A DNA stretch of 12,153 nt. Source: Methanobacteriota archaeon. GTDB taxonomy: Archaea > Thermoplasmatota > Thermoplasmata > RBG-16-68-12. Below are positions 1 to 9,088 of the stretch, piece after piece. Both the position numbers and the translations under genes were made by a program. The stretch lies in NCBI GenBank assembly GCA_005879015.1, contig VBMC01000117.1, forward strand, positions 1 to 12,153, in the 5' to 3' direction. The notes below the pieces were generated by a model, which did no database searches, was not told where the DNA came from, and worked only from the letters and a program-made list of their open reading frames with translations. Each line of letters starts with the position of its first letter. The first letter of the stretch is position 1.

Positions 1-54
1 CGAGTCGTGTACGACGTCTCGAACAAGCCTCCTGCGACGATCGAATGGGAGTGA
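1..54 (+). CDS. guaAB: GMP synthase (glutamine-hydrolysing) subunit B, ATP-pyrophosphatase, C-terminal end only
   Basis: Only the last 17 codons are inside the window, closing at TGA 52-54. They read RVVYDVSNKPPATIEWE, which matches the very conserved C-terminus of GMP synthetase (the E. coli GuaA tail reads VVYDISGKPPATIEWE). The enzyme adenylates XMP and exchanges the adenylate for ammonia to give GMP. In archaea the ATP-pyrophosphatase and glutaminase parts are separate polypeptides, and the glutaminase gene follows here 52 nt downstream on the same strand, supporting the call. The fragment is short, but the tail is distinctive. The rest of the gene lies left of the window, so nothing can be said about its start or its nucleotide-binding P-loop. 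Confidence 0.85.
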   Translation, partial: RVVYDVSNKPPATIEWE

Positions 55-70
55 CCCGTCGCCGCCCGCG

Positions 71-84
71 GAAACCTTTTTGTC
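71..84 (+). promoter_or_regulatory. T-rich TATA-like box before guaAA
   Basis: The stretch gaaacctttttgtc contains five consecutive T (77-81), centred about 27 nt before the guaAA ATG at 107. That is where an archaeal TATA box would lie for a leaderless or nearly leaderless transcript. A T-run just after the subunit B stop could equally help end the upstream transcript. Only spacing and composition support it. Confidence 0.3.
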
Positions 85-106
85 ATCCCGCCGCTACAGG
101 ATACCC

Positions 107-679
107 ATGCGCGTCTACGTCGTCGACAACGGAGGTCAATGGACGCACCGAGAATGGCGCGTCCTGAAGTACCTCGGAGTCGACACGAAGATCGTACCGA
201 ACGACTCGCCCGTCTCAGATCTGAAGGAGGTCGACGGACTCGTCCTCTCCGGAGGCGCCCCCCGCGTCGGCATCGATCCGGAGAAGATGGGCAAGAACGG
301 CGAATACCTCGACGCCTTCCCGCGACCCATCCTTGGGATCTGCGCAGGCCACCAGTTCATGGCGACCCACCTGGGAGGCGCGGCGGCTCCGGCGAAGGTC
401 CCCGAGTTTGGCAAGTCCGTCGTCAAGGTCCACGAGCCGGACGTCCTGTTCGAAGGGCTTCCCGACCGGTTCGAGGTGTGGGAGTCCCACAACGACGAGG
501 TGACGAAGATCCCGCCGGGCTTCACCGCGCTCGCCAGCTCTCCGAACTGCAGCGTCCAGGCGATGCGGCATCGAGACCGGCCCCTGTTCGGCCTGCAATT
601 CCATCCCGAGGTCGAGCACACGCAGTTCGGCCCGGACATTTTCCGAAATTTCCTTAAGGTCTGCGAGAACTCGACCTGA
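107..679 (+). CDS. guaAA: GMP synthase subunit A, glutamine amidotransferase
   Basis: This 190-aa class I glutamine amidotransferase supplies ammonia to GMP synthase subunit B for conversion of XMP to GMP in the cytoplasm. The nucleophile elbow GICAGHQ carries Cys79, and LQFHPEVEHT carries the His166/Glu168 pair that completes the triad. VLSGGAP near residues 46-52 is the expected oxyanion-side loop. The length matches archaeal stand-alone GuaAA proteins (about 185-190 aa). The ATG at 107 is preferred over an in-frame TTG at 80, because MRVYVVDNGGQ is the normal family start and the upstream nine residues do not look native. The gene follows subunit B by 52 nt on the same strand, so the two subunits are probably made in a coordinated way. 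A stem-loop begins 4 nt after the stop. Confidence 0.96.
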   Translation: MRVYVVDNGGQWTHREWRVLKYLGVDTKIVPNDSPVSDLKEVDGLVLSGGAPRVGIDPEKMGKNGEYLDAFPRPILGICAGHQFMATHLGGAAAPAKVPEFGKSVVKVHEPDVLFEGLPDRFEVWESHNDEVTKIPPGFTALASSPNCSVQAMRHRDRPLFGLQFHPEVEHTQFGPDIFRNFLKVCENST

Positions 680-682
680 GAC

Positions 683-705
683 GCGAATCGGCCGGTTCGA
701 TTCGC
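683..705 (+). other. Perfect 8-bp stem-loop after guaAA
   Basis: GCGAATCG (683-690) and CGATTCGC (698-705) are exact reverse complements separated by a 7-nt loop, starting 4 nt after the guaAA TGA. No U-run follows, so it is not a bacterial-type terminator. It could be a 3'-end stabiliser, a processing signal or a protein-binding palindrome. Because it also lies 19 nt before the next gene's TTG start, it could affect that gene's translation. The pairing is directly visible; the role is inference. Confidence 0.5.
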
Positions 706-723
706 ATCCGACGGTGCATCGCG

Positions 724-936
724 TTGGCCTCACCCAGCGTCCGGACGAAGATCTTGAAGGAAGCGCTCCGCACCCGCCATCACGAGCCTTTCGAGAAGGC
801 CCTCGGCCGTGCCGTCCGGAAACTCGGTGGCTCCTTCGCCGAATATGTCGCCCTCATCGCCGAGGTCCGAGACTACGGTCGGGTGCACAAGGTGGACCTC
901 CGAGACGCTGCGCGCTCCCTGGCGGATCAGCCGTAG
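724..936 (+). CDS. Small hypothetical protein, predominantly helical, 70 aa
   Basis: I do not recognise this protein. It has 70 residues and is rich in Arg, Lys, Ala and Leu, with few helix breakers apart from a central GG pair at about residues 35-36 (VRKLGGSFAEY). This suggests two or three amphipathic helices and no membrane segment or signal peptide. Codon third positions are mostly G or C with a clear phase, as in the neighbouring genes, which supports real coding. The start is a TTG at 724; no in-frame ATG or GTG precedes it back to the guaAA stop, and a second TTG lies at 754. No Shine-Dalgarno sequence is evident. It lies 44 nt after guaAA on the same strand and its 3' end overlaps the end of serA by 10 bp in convergent orientation. 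A small nucleic-acid-binding or regulatory protein is possible from the basic composition, but that is a guess. Confidence 0.6.
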   Translation: MASPSVRTKILKEALRTRHHEPFEKALGRAVRKLGGSFAEYVALIAEVRDYGRVHKVDLRDAARSLADQP

Positions 937-1871
937 ACGGCCGGATTCACGACGAAGTCCGGGTGTTTCCCCGCGAGCACCTTCGCCACCTGATCGGCCA
1001 CGATCGCACCGGCCCGCGCCTGTCCCTCGACGGTCGACGCCCCCAGGTGCGGCGTGAAAACGATGTTCGGCGCACCGAGGAGGGGACTTCCCGCGGGGGG
1101 CTCCTTCTCGAACACATCGATCGCCGCGCCCGAAATCTTTCCCGCCCGGAGGGCGTCCGCCAACGCCGCCTCCTGGACAATCTCGCCGCGTGCGCAGTTC
1201 ACGAGGATCGCATTTCGCCTCATCTTCGCGAGCTCGGCCGCCCCGATGAGGCCGCGCGTCTCCGGCGTGAGCGCGGCGTGAATGCTGAGGACGTCCGCAT
1301 TCTGGAACAGCTCCTCCTTTTCGACGAGACGGATCCCGGTTTGTCCTGCGGTGGCGGCGGGAAGGTATGGGTCGTAGGCGATCACCGGCATCCCGAAGGC
1401 CTGGGCCCGCTTCGCGACCTCCGCGCCGATCCGTCCGGATCCCAAGAGGCCGAGCGTCTTGCCGAAAAGTTCCCGTCCCTCGAGTTTTCCCTTCTCCCAT
1501 TTGCCGGCCTTCACCGTCCGATCGGCCTCAGGAAGATGGCGGAGGAGGGAGATCATGTGCCCGATCGCAAGCTCGGCGACGCTCACGGTACTCGCGGTCG
1601 GCGCATACACGACGACGATTTTCCTCTTGGTCGCTTCGTCCACGTCGATGTTGTCGACCCCAACCCCCGCGCGGCCGACGACTTTGAGGCGCGCTCCGCG
1701 AGAGAGCACGTCCTTCGTGACCTTGGTCCGGCTCCGAACGATCAGGGCCTCATAATCCGAGATCGCGGCTAGGAGAGCCTTCGGGTCCAGCTCCCGCACA
1801 GCGACCTGGTGGGCTTTGCGGAGCATCTCGATGGCGGTCCGATCGATTCCGTCCGTGATCAGGACCTGCAT
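927..1871 (-). CDS. serA: D-3-phosphoglycerate dehydrogenase, short form without ACT domain
   Basis: This is a 314-aa NAD-dependent D-isomer-specific 2-hydroxyacid dehydrogenase. Within that family SerA is the best match: it would oxidise 3-phosphoglycerate in the first step of serine synthesis. Visible landmarks are GRAGVGVDNIDV (67-78), the Rossmann loop GSGRIG (144-149) with the following Asp167 for NAD, NCARGEI with catalytic Arg228, DVFEKEPP with Glu257, and TPHLGAST with His275. The protein stops just after the catalytic domain, so the C-terminal ASB and ACT regulatory domains of the roughly 520-aa archaeal and bacterial long forms are absent and serine feedback through ACT is not expected. 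The ATG at 1871 follows the TIGR00304 gene by 37 nt and has its own TATA-like box. Glyoxylate or hydroxypyruvate reductase is the main alternative. Confidence 0.88.
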   Translation of the reverse strand: MQVLITDGIDRTAIEMLRKAHQVAVRELDPKALLAAISDYEALIVRSRTKVTKDVLSRGARLKVVGRAGVGVDNIDVDEATKRKIVVVYAPTASTVSVAELAIGHMISLLRHLPEADRTVKAGKWEKGKLEGRELFGKTLGLLGSGRIGAEVAKRAQAFGMPVIAYDPYLPAATAGQTGIRLVEKEELFQNADVLSIHAALTPETRGLIGAAELAKMRRNAILVNCARGEIVQEAALADALRAGKISGAAIDVFEKEPPAGSPLLGAPNIVFTPHLGASTVEGQARAGAIVADQVAKVLAGKHPDFVVNPAVYG

Positions 1872-1896
1872 CGCGTCGCGCCGGATGGCCGAGAAG

Positions 1897-1905
1897 AATA
1901 AAAAG
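1897..1905 (-). promoter_or_regulatory. TATA-like box for serA
   Basis: On the minus strand the gap between the TIGR00304 gene and serA contains cttttta followed by tt, about 26-34 nt before the serA ATG at 1871. It is the only A/T-rich stretch in an otherwise GC-rich 37-nt gap. Position and composition fit an archaeal TATA box giving a leaderless or short-leader serA transcript. The T-run could also contribute to 3'-end formation of the upstream message. Confidence 0.45.
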
Positions 1906-1908
1906 ACG

Positions 1909-2334
1909 TTAGGCGACGAGCAATGCGATTGTAAGCAGGACGAGCGCGAGAAACAAGATCGCGCCGAGGATGAGCATCCAGCGGGTCATCTGCGGATCGG
2001 AGCCGAAGACGAGTGGGATGGGACCGAGGAACACGACGCCACCCCATCGCCGAACTTTCGGGGCTCCTTGCGGTGTGACCTCCGTGATCCCGGTCGAATC
2101 CGTTGCCGGCGGTCCCATCGCGGGAGGCGGTGCGCCGGCCGTCCAGAGGAAGAACGTCAAGAAAAATCCGAGGAAGACGAGCAGGATCCCGAGGAATGCC
2201 AGAGGGCCGGTCCCGACGACGGCGGGGACGATGAAGATGAGATAGACGTTCGCTTCCCCGCGGGCAACGGCCAACGCGAGGGCGACCAATCCCGCCAGCA
2301 GGACCCCGGGTCCCACGAATCGGATCGGGCGCAC
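1909..2334 (-). CDS. TIGR00304/DUF131 family small membrane protein
   Basis: This 141-aa integral membrane protein has unknown function. The segment GGVVFLGPIPLVFGSD (98-113) followed by a final hydrophobic helix (about 119-141) is the signature of the archaeal TIGR00304 (DUF131) family. Here it is preceded by two or three further hydrophobic stretches (about 10-25 and 30-64) and a Pro/Gly/Thr-rich linker (66-95). The protein is therefore longer than the usual short two-helix members of the family as I remember them. There is no cleavable signal with an obvious cleavage site. The start is a GTG at 2334, 24 nt after the carB stop, so it is probably cotranscribed with carAB; serA follows 37 nt later. 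Nothing in the sequence shows a metabolic link to its neighbours. Confidence 0.85.
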   Translation of the reverse strand: MRPIRFVGPGVLLAGLVALALAVARGEANVYLIFIVPAVVGTGPLAFLGILLVFLGFFLTFFLWTAGAPPPAMGPPATDSTGITEVTPQGAPKVRRWGGVVFLGPIPLVFGSDPQMTRWMLILGAILFLALVLLTIALLVA

Positions 2335-2358
2335 GTCACGCCCAATTCTCGGAGTCCT

Positions 2359-5583
<3,225 letters not shown>

Positions 5584-5605
5584 CGCCCCACCCCCGTGCC
5601 GCGGC

Positions 5606-6688
5606 CTACGCCCCCTTGAGCTCCGCCACGAAATCTTGGAAGATGTACTCGTTGTCCCATGGCCCCGGGTGGGCCTCGGGGTGGTATTGGACGGAGAAGA
5701 TCGGCATCTCCCGATGGGCCATCCCTTCCACCGTGCCGTCGTTCAGGTTCACGTGGGTGACCTCGAATTCCGACTCCGGCAGGGACGTCGCATCGACGGC
5801 AAAGCCGTGATTCTGCGAGGTGATGTGGACCCGGCCGGTGCGGAGGTCCTTCACGGGTTGATTCCCGCCGCGGTGCCCGAACTTCAACTTGAACGTCTTC
5901 CCGCCGAAGGCGAGGGCCAGGAGCTGATGCCCGAGGCAGATGCCGAGGAGAGGGACGCGTCCCGCGAGCTCCCGGGTCGTTTGGACGGAGGTCGCGACGA
6001 TGTCCGGGTGGGCGGGATCTCCGGGGCCGTTCGACAGGATGACGCCATCCGGTTTCAGGGAGAGGATCTCGTCCGAGGTCGTATCGTAGGGGACCCGGAC
6101 CACCTCAGCGTAGCGCTGGGCCTCCCGCAGGATATTTCGCTTCACGCCGCAGTCGACCACGACGATCGTGCGCTTCCCTGGACCCGGGTATCGTTCGACG
6201 GCCGTGCAGCTCGCTTCCGCGACGAGATTCCGGGTGTCCGGATGGGGGGCGGCACGGACTTCCCTCGCGACCTCATCCACATCCTCGTCCGCCGGCACGA
6301 GGGCCGCCTTCATCGTTCCCTTCGATCGGATCCGGATCGTGAGGGCGCGCGTGTCGGCACCCTCGATCGCGGGTGTCTCATGCCGCTTCAGGAAATCTCC
6401 GAGGCCCATCGCGCTCCGGGGATGACTCGGGGTCGCGCAAGCCTCCTTCACGACGAACCCCGTCGGCTGGATCGTGTCCGATTCCATGGCGTCCGGATCC
6501 ACGCCATAATTCCCGATCAACGGGTACGTCATCATGAGGATCTGACCGCGGTACGACGGATCCGTCAGGGCTTCCGTGTAGCCCGTCATGTTCGTGTTGA
6601 AAACGAGCTCTCCCAGGATCCTGCGCCGGGCCCCGAAAAAAGGCCCCCGGGCCACCGTTCCGTCCTCGAGGACGAGGGACCCTTCCAT
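5606..6688 (-). CDS. carA: Carbamoyl-phosphate synthase small subunit, glutaminase
   Basis: This 360-aa protein hydrolyses glutamine and passes ammonia to CarB. The N-terminal CPSase small-chain domain contains the conserved FNTNMTGYTEALTDPSY (30-46) and LIGNYG (57-62). The C-terminal class I amidotransferase domain begins near residue 172 and has ILSNGPGDP (217-225), the nucleophile Cys251 in GICLGHQ, SQNHGFAV (291-298), and His336/Glu338 in YHPEAHPGP. All catalytic residues are intact and the length is within the family range (about 355-385). The ATG at 6688 gives a normal family start (EGSLVLEDGTV). carB begins 22 nt after its stop, forming the usual carAB pair. The 78-nt gap upstream separates it from the Mut7-C gene, so it may have its own promoter. 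Confidence 0.97.
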   Translation of the reverse strand: MEGSLVLEDGTVARGPFFGARRRILGELVFNTNMTGYTEALTDPSYRGQILMMTYPLIGNYGVDPDAMESDTIQPTGFVVKEACATPSHPRSAMGLGDFLKRHETPAIEGADTRALTIRIRSKGTMKAALVPADEDVDEVAREVRAAPHPDTRNLVAEASCTAVERYPGPGKRTIVVVDCGVKRNILREAQRYAEVVRVPYDTTSDEILSLKPDGVILSNGPGDPAHPDIVATSVQTTRELAGRVPLLGICLGHQLLALAFGGKTFKLKFGHRGGNQPVKDLRTGRVHITSQNHGFAVDATSLPESEFEVTHVNLNDGTVEGMAHREMPIFSVQYHPEAHPGPWDNEYIFQDFVAELKGA

Positions 6689-6766
6689 TCGTTAGACCCC
6701 CACCCCATTTTCGATTCGGCTTATGAGGGTTTCCCTCTGGCGGAAATTCCGCGCGGTCCGACTCGG
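6689..6766 (-). promoter_or_regulatory. Possible carAB promoter region
   Basis: The 78-nt gap between the Mut7-C gene and carA is the widest within the leftward block. On the minus strand it contains cctcataag (about 6719-6727) and cgaaaatgg (about 6705-6713), either of which could be a degenerate TATA element. A G-rich run, ggggtgggggtc, lies just before the carA ATG and resembles a weak Shine-Dalgarno region. No regulator-binding palindrome or T-run terminator was recognised. carAB may have its own start here, but read-through from upstream is equally possible. Confidence 0.3.
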
Positions 6767-7222
6767 CTACGGCGCTCGCGGCAGTTCGAGTTCGTTCAAT
6801 CGCGCGACCATTTTGTCCCAGTGCGTTCCCCGCCAGTACACGCGGCCACAGGAGGGACAACGCCAGAATGCCCGATGTCGAGAACGGACCCCTTCCGGCA
6901 CCGAGTCTTTCACGTCCTCCGTGGACGCACTCACGAGGATCTCGTTGCACAAGGAGCAACGGGAGAGTGGACTGACGAGGTGGAGCGAGAGGGCCGCGGC
7001 GACCTCGCGAATCTGATCGTCCAAGATGTCGGAACGAATCCGGACCGCATCGGTGACCCGGGCGGCGAGTTCCTTGTCACGCGTCAGAAGGATCCGGTCC
7101 TCAGAGCGGACTCGCTCGATGAGGGTTCGATCCCGGCCCGGTTCCGGATACGCGGTGTCGTAGCCCATGAACCGCAACCAACGTGCGAGACTCCCCAGCA
7201 TGTGATCGCAGAGGAGTTTCAT
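6767..7222 (-). CDS. Mut7-C (DUF82) RNase-like protein with zinc ribbon
   Basis: This 151-aa protein opens with MKLLCDHMLGSLARWLRFMG, the hallmark of the Mut7-C family: a PIN-fold domain related to the C-terminal part of animal Mut7 and predicted to be an RNase. Candidate acidic metal-binding residues are Asp6 and Asp49 in ILLTRDK (44-50). A C-terminal zinc ribbon follows, with Cys89-x2-Cys92 and Cys122-x2-Cys125 (CSLC and CPSC). Length and architecture are normal for stand-alone archaeal members. The ATG at 7222 overlaps the TGA of the nucleoside phosphorylase-like gene by 4 bp, so translation of the two is likely coupled. Substrate and physiological role are not known for archaeal members. 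The RNase activity is family inference, not something the sequence alone proves. Confidence 0.9.
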   Translation of the reverse strand: MKLLCDHMLGSLARWLRFMGYDTAYPEPGRDRTLIERVRSEDRILLTRDKELAARVTDAVRIRSDILDDQIREVAAALSLHLVSPLSRCSLCNEILVSASTEDVKDSVPEGVRSRHRAFWRCPSCGRVYWRGTHWDKMVARLNELELPRAP

Positions 7223-7974
7223 GCCACGCCCTTTGAGATCGCATGCATCAGCAAGCGACGGGCTCGTCTCTTTCCAGCGAGAAACCTCGGGTTATCGAAC
7301 CCCGGATTCCATCCTTCGCCACCGAGCTCGTCGGAAACGACGAAAAGGCTCGCGGCCCGAACACGGCGATGGCGCGCAACGGCCCAGACGGCGGCCGCCT
7401 CCATCTCGACAGCGACGACGCCGAGTGCGACCAGTTGTCGAGCTCGCGCGCGTGACTCTCGATACACCGCGTCGGTCGTCCACGTTCCGCCGGGACGAAA
7501 TGGATGGGACATGTCCACCAGGGCGGCCGCGATCGCGCGACGGACAATTTCGTTTGGCCGCATCCGCCGCGCTGTCCCGTAGTGCCGAGACGTCCCTTCG
7601 TCGGAAATCGCAAACGTAGGAAGCACGAGGTCCCCGATCACAAGGTCACGCACGAGGGAGCCGCACGCGCCGAAGGTCAGGAACGTGCGGCAACCCAAGG
7701 CGGCCATCTCTTCCATCGTAATGATCGCTGCAGGAGCACCAATCGGGGATCGAGCGACGGCGACCGAGTTCGTTCCCGCAGTCCCCACACTCAACCACCG
7801 ATTCCATCCCTTTCGTTGTCCATCGAGGGAGTTGTGGAACCCCCGGAAGTCCGAGGACGAGAACACGATGATTCCGATCCGTGGAAGACGAGTCTCTGCG
7901 CGACGCAGTCCCACAGATCTCCGCAGGTAACGGAGAAAGTGCTCGGGACGAACAACGAAGTCGGACTCCGTCAC
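7219..7974 (-). CDS. Nucleoside phosphorylase-fold protein (PNP/UDP family), possible nucleosidase
   Basis: This 251-aa protein belongs to the PNP_UDP_1 superfamily, which cleaves the N-glycosidic bond of nucleosides. Supporting segments are TFGACGSLVRDLVIGDLVLP (100-119), ISDEGTSRHYG (123-133), WTTDAVYRE (165-173), and VAVEMEAAAVW (187-197) with the ribose-binding Glu-Met-Glu at 190-192. FVVSDEL (211-217) has an Asp at the position where hexameric purine nucleoside phosphorylases carry their base-protonating Asp, hinting at a purine substrate. Two usual phosphate-site features are altered: the N-terminal GDPxR motif is not recognisable, and the Arg of R-x-G-(S/T)-C-G is replaced by Thr100. 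Phosphate-independent cleavage is therefore possible. The GTG start at 7974 overlaps the stop of the upstream reductase remnant by 4 bp, and the stop overlaps the Mut7-C start by 4 bp. Exact substrate is unknown. Confidence 0.85.
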   Translation of the reverse strand: MTESDFVVRPEHFLRYLRRSVGLRRAETRLPRIGIIVFSSSDFRGFHNSLDGQRKGWNRWLSVGTAGTNSVAVARSPIGAPAAIITMEEMAALGCRTFLTFGACGSLVRDLVIGDLVLPTFAISDEGTSRHYGTARRMRPNEIVRRAIAAALVDMSHPFRPGGTWTTDAVYRESRARARQLVALGVVAVEMEAAAVWAVARHRRVRAASLFVVSDELGGEGWNPGFDNPRFLAGKRRARRLLMHAISKGVA

Positions 7975-8518
7975 CGGACCACCGTGTACTCGAGGAGGGC
8001 GCCGTCACCGAGCCGCTCAATCCGGTCCAAGCGGAGACGGGGCGCTTCGTCGAGCGAGATGACTCCCTGACCGCCGGCGAGCGTCGGGGCTGCCTGGCCA
8101 CCGAGCACCCGGCTGCTGACGAAGACCTTCGCTTCGTCTGCCAGGCCCTTTCGGAGGAAGGACCAGATGACCGTACTCCCTCCCTCTACCAGGATCGTCT
8201 TCACGTCTCGTGCCGCGAGACGATCGAGGAGGCGCTTCCGTCCAAGACGTGGGCAGAATCCGGAATCTTGCCATCGGAGTCCAAGACCACTCGGAGTGGA
8301 TTCCGCCCCTTCGCGTATTCCGACTTCACAGTCAGCTTCGGATCGTCCTTCAGAACGGTGCCCACCCCGACGAGGATCGCATCTACGGCCGCTCGAAGGC
8401 GATGCACGCGGCGGAGATCTTCTTCGTTGCTCAATCGAACTCCTTTGCCGTCCGGGAGCGCGATCTTTCCATCGACACTCATCGCGGCTTTGATGATCAC
8501 GCGCGGTCGCACGGCCAT
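7971..8518 (-). pseudogene. Archaeal RibD/RIB7-type diaminopyrimidine reductase, broken by internal deletion and frameshift
   Basis: Two frames together encode an archaeal 2,5-diamino-6-ribosylamino-pyrimidinone 5'-phosphate reductase (NADPH-dependent riboflavin/F420 pathway step, RibD_C fold). The first frame, from ATG 8518 to TGA 8201, has AAMSVDGKIALP (11-22), EEDLRRVHRLRAAVDAILVG (32-51), GTVLKDDPKLTV (53-64) and NPLRVVLDS (73-81). The second, ending at TGA 7971, resumes at about 8240 with RKRLLDRLAARDVKTILVEGG and continues through VLGGQAAPTLAGGQG to the native end LLEYTVVR. Comparison with the roughly 220-aa family shows about 37 residues missing between the halves (548 nt here against about 660), so this is a deletion with frame loss, not a single indel. 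The lost part normally forms part of the NADPH-binding region. The stop overlaps the next gene's GTG by 4 bp. Either a true pseudogene or an assembly error is possible. Confidence 0.82.
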
Positions 8519-8531
8519 CCGATGGGCCAGC

Positions 8532-8545
8532 CGAATAACAACTTT
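8532..8545 (-). promoter_or_regulatory. TATA-like box of the reductase-led leftward cluster
   Basis: On the minus strand aaagttgttattcg lies about 14-27 nt before the reductase ATG at 8518. It is the only A/T-rich stretch in the 83-nt divergent gap shared with the OsmC-like gene on the other strand. It would drive the reductase, nucleoside phosphorylase-like and Mut7-C genes. The call rests on position and composition only. Confidence 0.35.
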
Positions 8546-8601
8546 GCGGGTTCGGAGCGAAGTTCATCTAGCGCGCCGACCTGCGAGGGGCGGCGGCAAA
8601 G

Positions 8602-9018
8602 ATGAAGGCCCATCTGGTCCACGTCGATGCGTTGCGATTCCGAGCGAAGGCCGAGGAGGCCCCTGAGGTCCTCTTCGATGCGGGCGATCAGGAGACCCAT
8701 CAGGGTCCGAGCCCGGTACAAGGAGCCCTCCTCTCGGCGATGGCCTGTACGGCCGCGGACGTCGTCCTGATCCTTCGGAAGCAGCGCGTCCCTTTCACGT
8801 CGCTCGAAATCGAGGCCGACGCGGAACGAGCGACGGAGAATCCGAAGGTCTTCACGAAGATCCGACTTCACTACAGGATCCGCGGAAAGGGAATTCCGGA
8901 CTCGGCGGTCAAGCGGGCGATTGACCTCTCGTCGGAGAAATATTGCACGGTCGGAATCATGCTCCGCCGAGGTGGCGTGGAGTTTGTCAACACGCACGAA
9001 ATCCTCCCTATGGAGTGA
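8602..9018 (+). CDS. OsmC/Ohr family thiol-dependent peroxidase-like protein
   Basis: This 138-aa OsmC-superfamily protein is small, cytoplasmic and likely dimeric; characterised family members reduce organic hydroperoxides through two cysteines. Both expected cysteines are present in family context: Cys49 in SAMACTAADVVLIL on the buried helix, and Cys115 in SEKYCTVGIML. The preceding GPSPVQGALL (35-44) and the β-rich N-terminus are also typical, and the length is normal. The generic OsmC subgroup fits better than Ohr. The ATG at 8602 follows a purine-rich gaggggcggcggcaaag, which could serve as a ribosome-binding site. The gene diverges from the broken reductase across 83 nt and is followed by the PAC2 gene 70 nt downstream. 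No redox regulator site was recognised. Confidence 0.92.
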   Translation: MKAHLVHVDALRFRAKAEEAPEVLFDAGDQETHQGPSPVQGALLSAMACTAADVVLILRKQRVPFTSLEIEADAERATENPKVFTKIRLHYRIRGKGIPDSAVKRAIDLSSEKYCTVGIMLRRGGVEFVNTHEILPME

Positions 9019-9051
9019 TGTGTTCTCAAGCCGTAGATTCGGCCCGCGCAT

Positions 9052-9061
9052 CTTTAAGTAA
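9052..9061 (+). promoter_or_regulatory. TATA box before the PAC2-family gene
   Basis: The sequence ctttaagtaa lies about 28-37 nt before the ATG at 9089, in the 70-nt gap after the OsmC-like gene. It is a reasonable match to the archaeal TATA consensus (TTTAWA-like) and implies transcription starting only a few bases before the ATG. No Shine-Dalgarno motif precedes that ATG, which fits a short or absent leader. Confidence 0.5.
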
Positions 9062-9088
9062 CCTTCCCTAGATGGACCGCGGGCGCCG

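Noticed and set aside
80..106. In-frame TTG at 80 extending guaAA by nine residues
   Set aside because: The extension lies over the T-rich promoter-like stretch, and family members begin with the MRVYVVDNGGQ-type segment encoded from ATG 107.
680..723. Possible tRNA or small RNA in the gap with the palindrome
   Set aside because: The gap is only 44 nt and a single 8-bp stem does not form a cloverleaf or any RNA family I recognise.
930..938. SerA also ends in a hydrophobic-Tyr-Gly (VYG) triplet, which fits HbYX
   Set aside because: The end is a normal SerA catalytic-domain terminus, with no flexible tail or family link to the proteasome. The match is probably chance.
714..1772. 352-aa open frame antisense to serA
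   Set aside because: It has low-complexity Arg/Gly/Pro/His-rich composition with no family resemblance. It mirrors the GC3-rich serA coding sequence, which has clear catalytic motifs.
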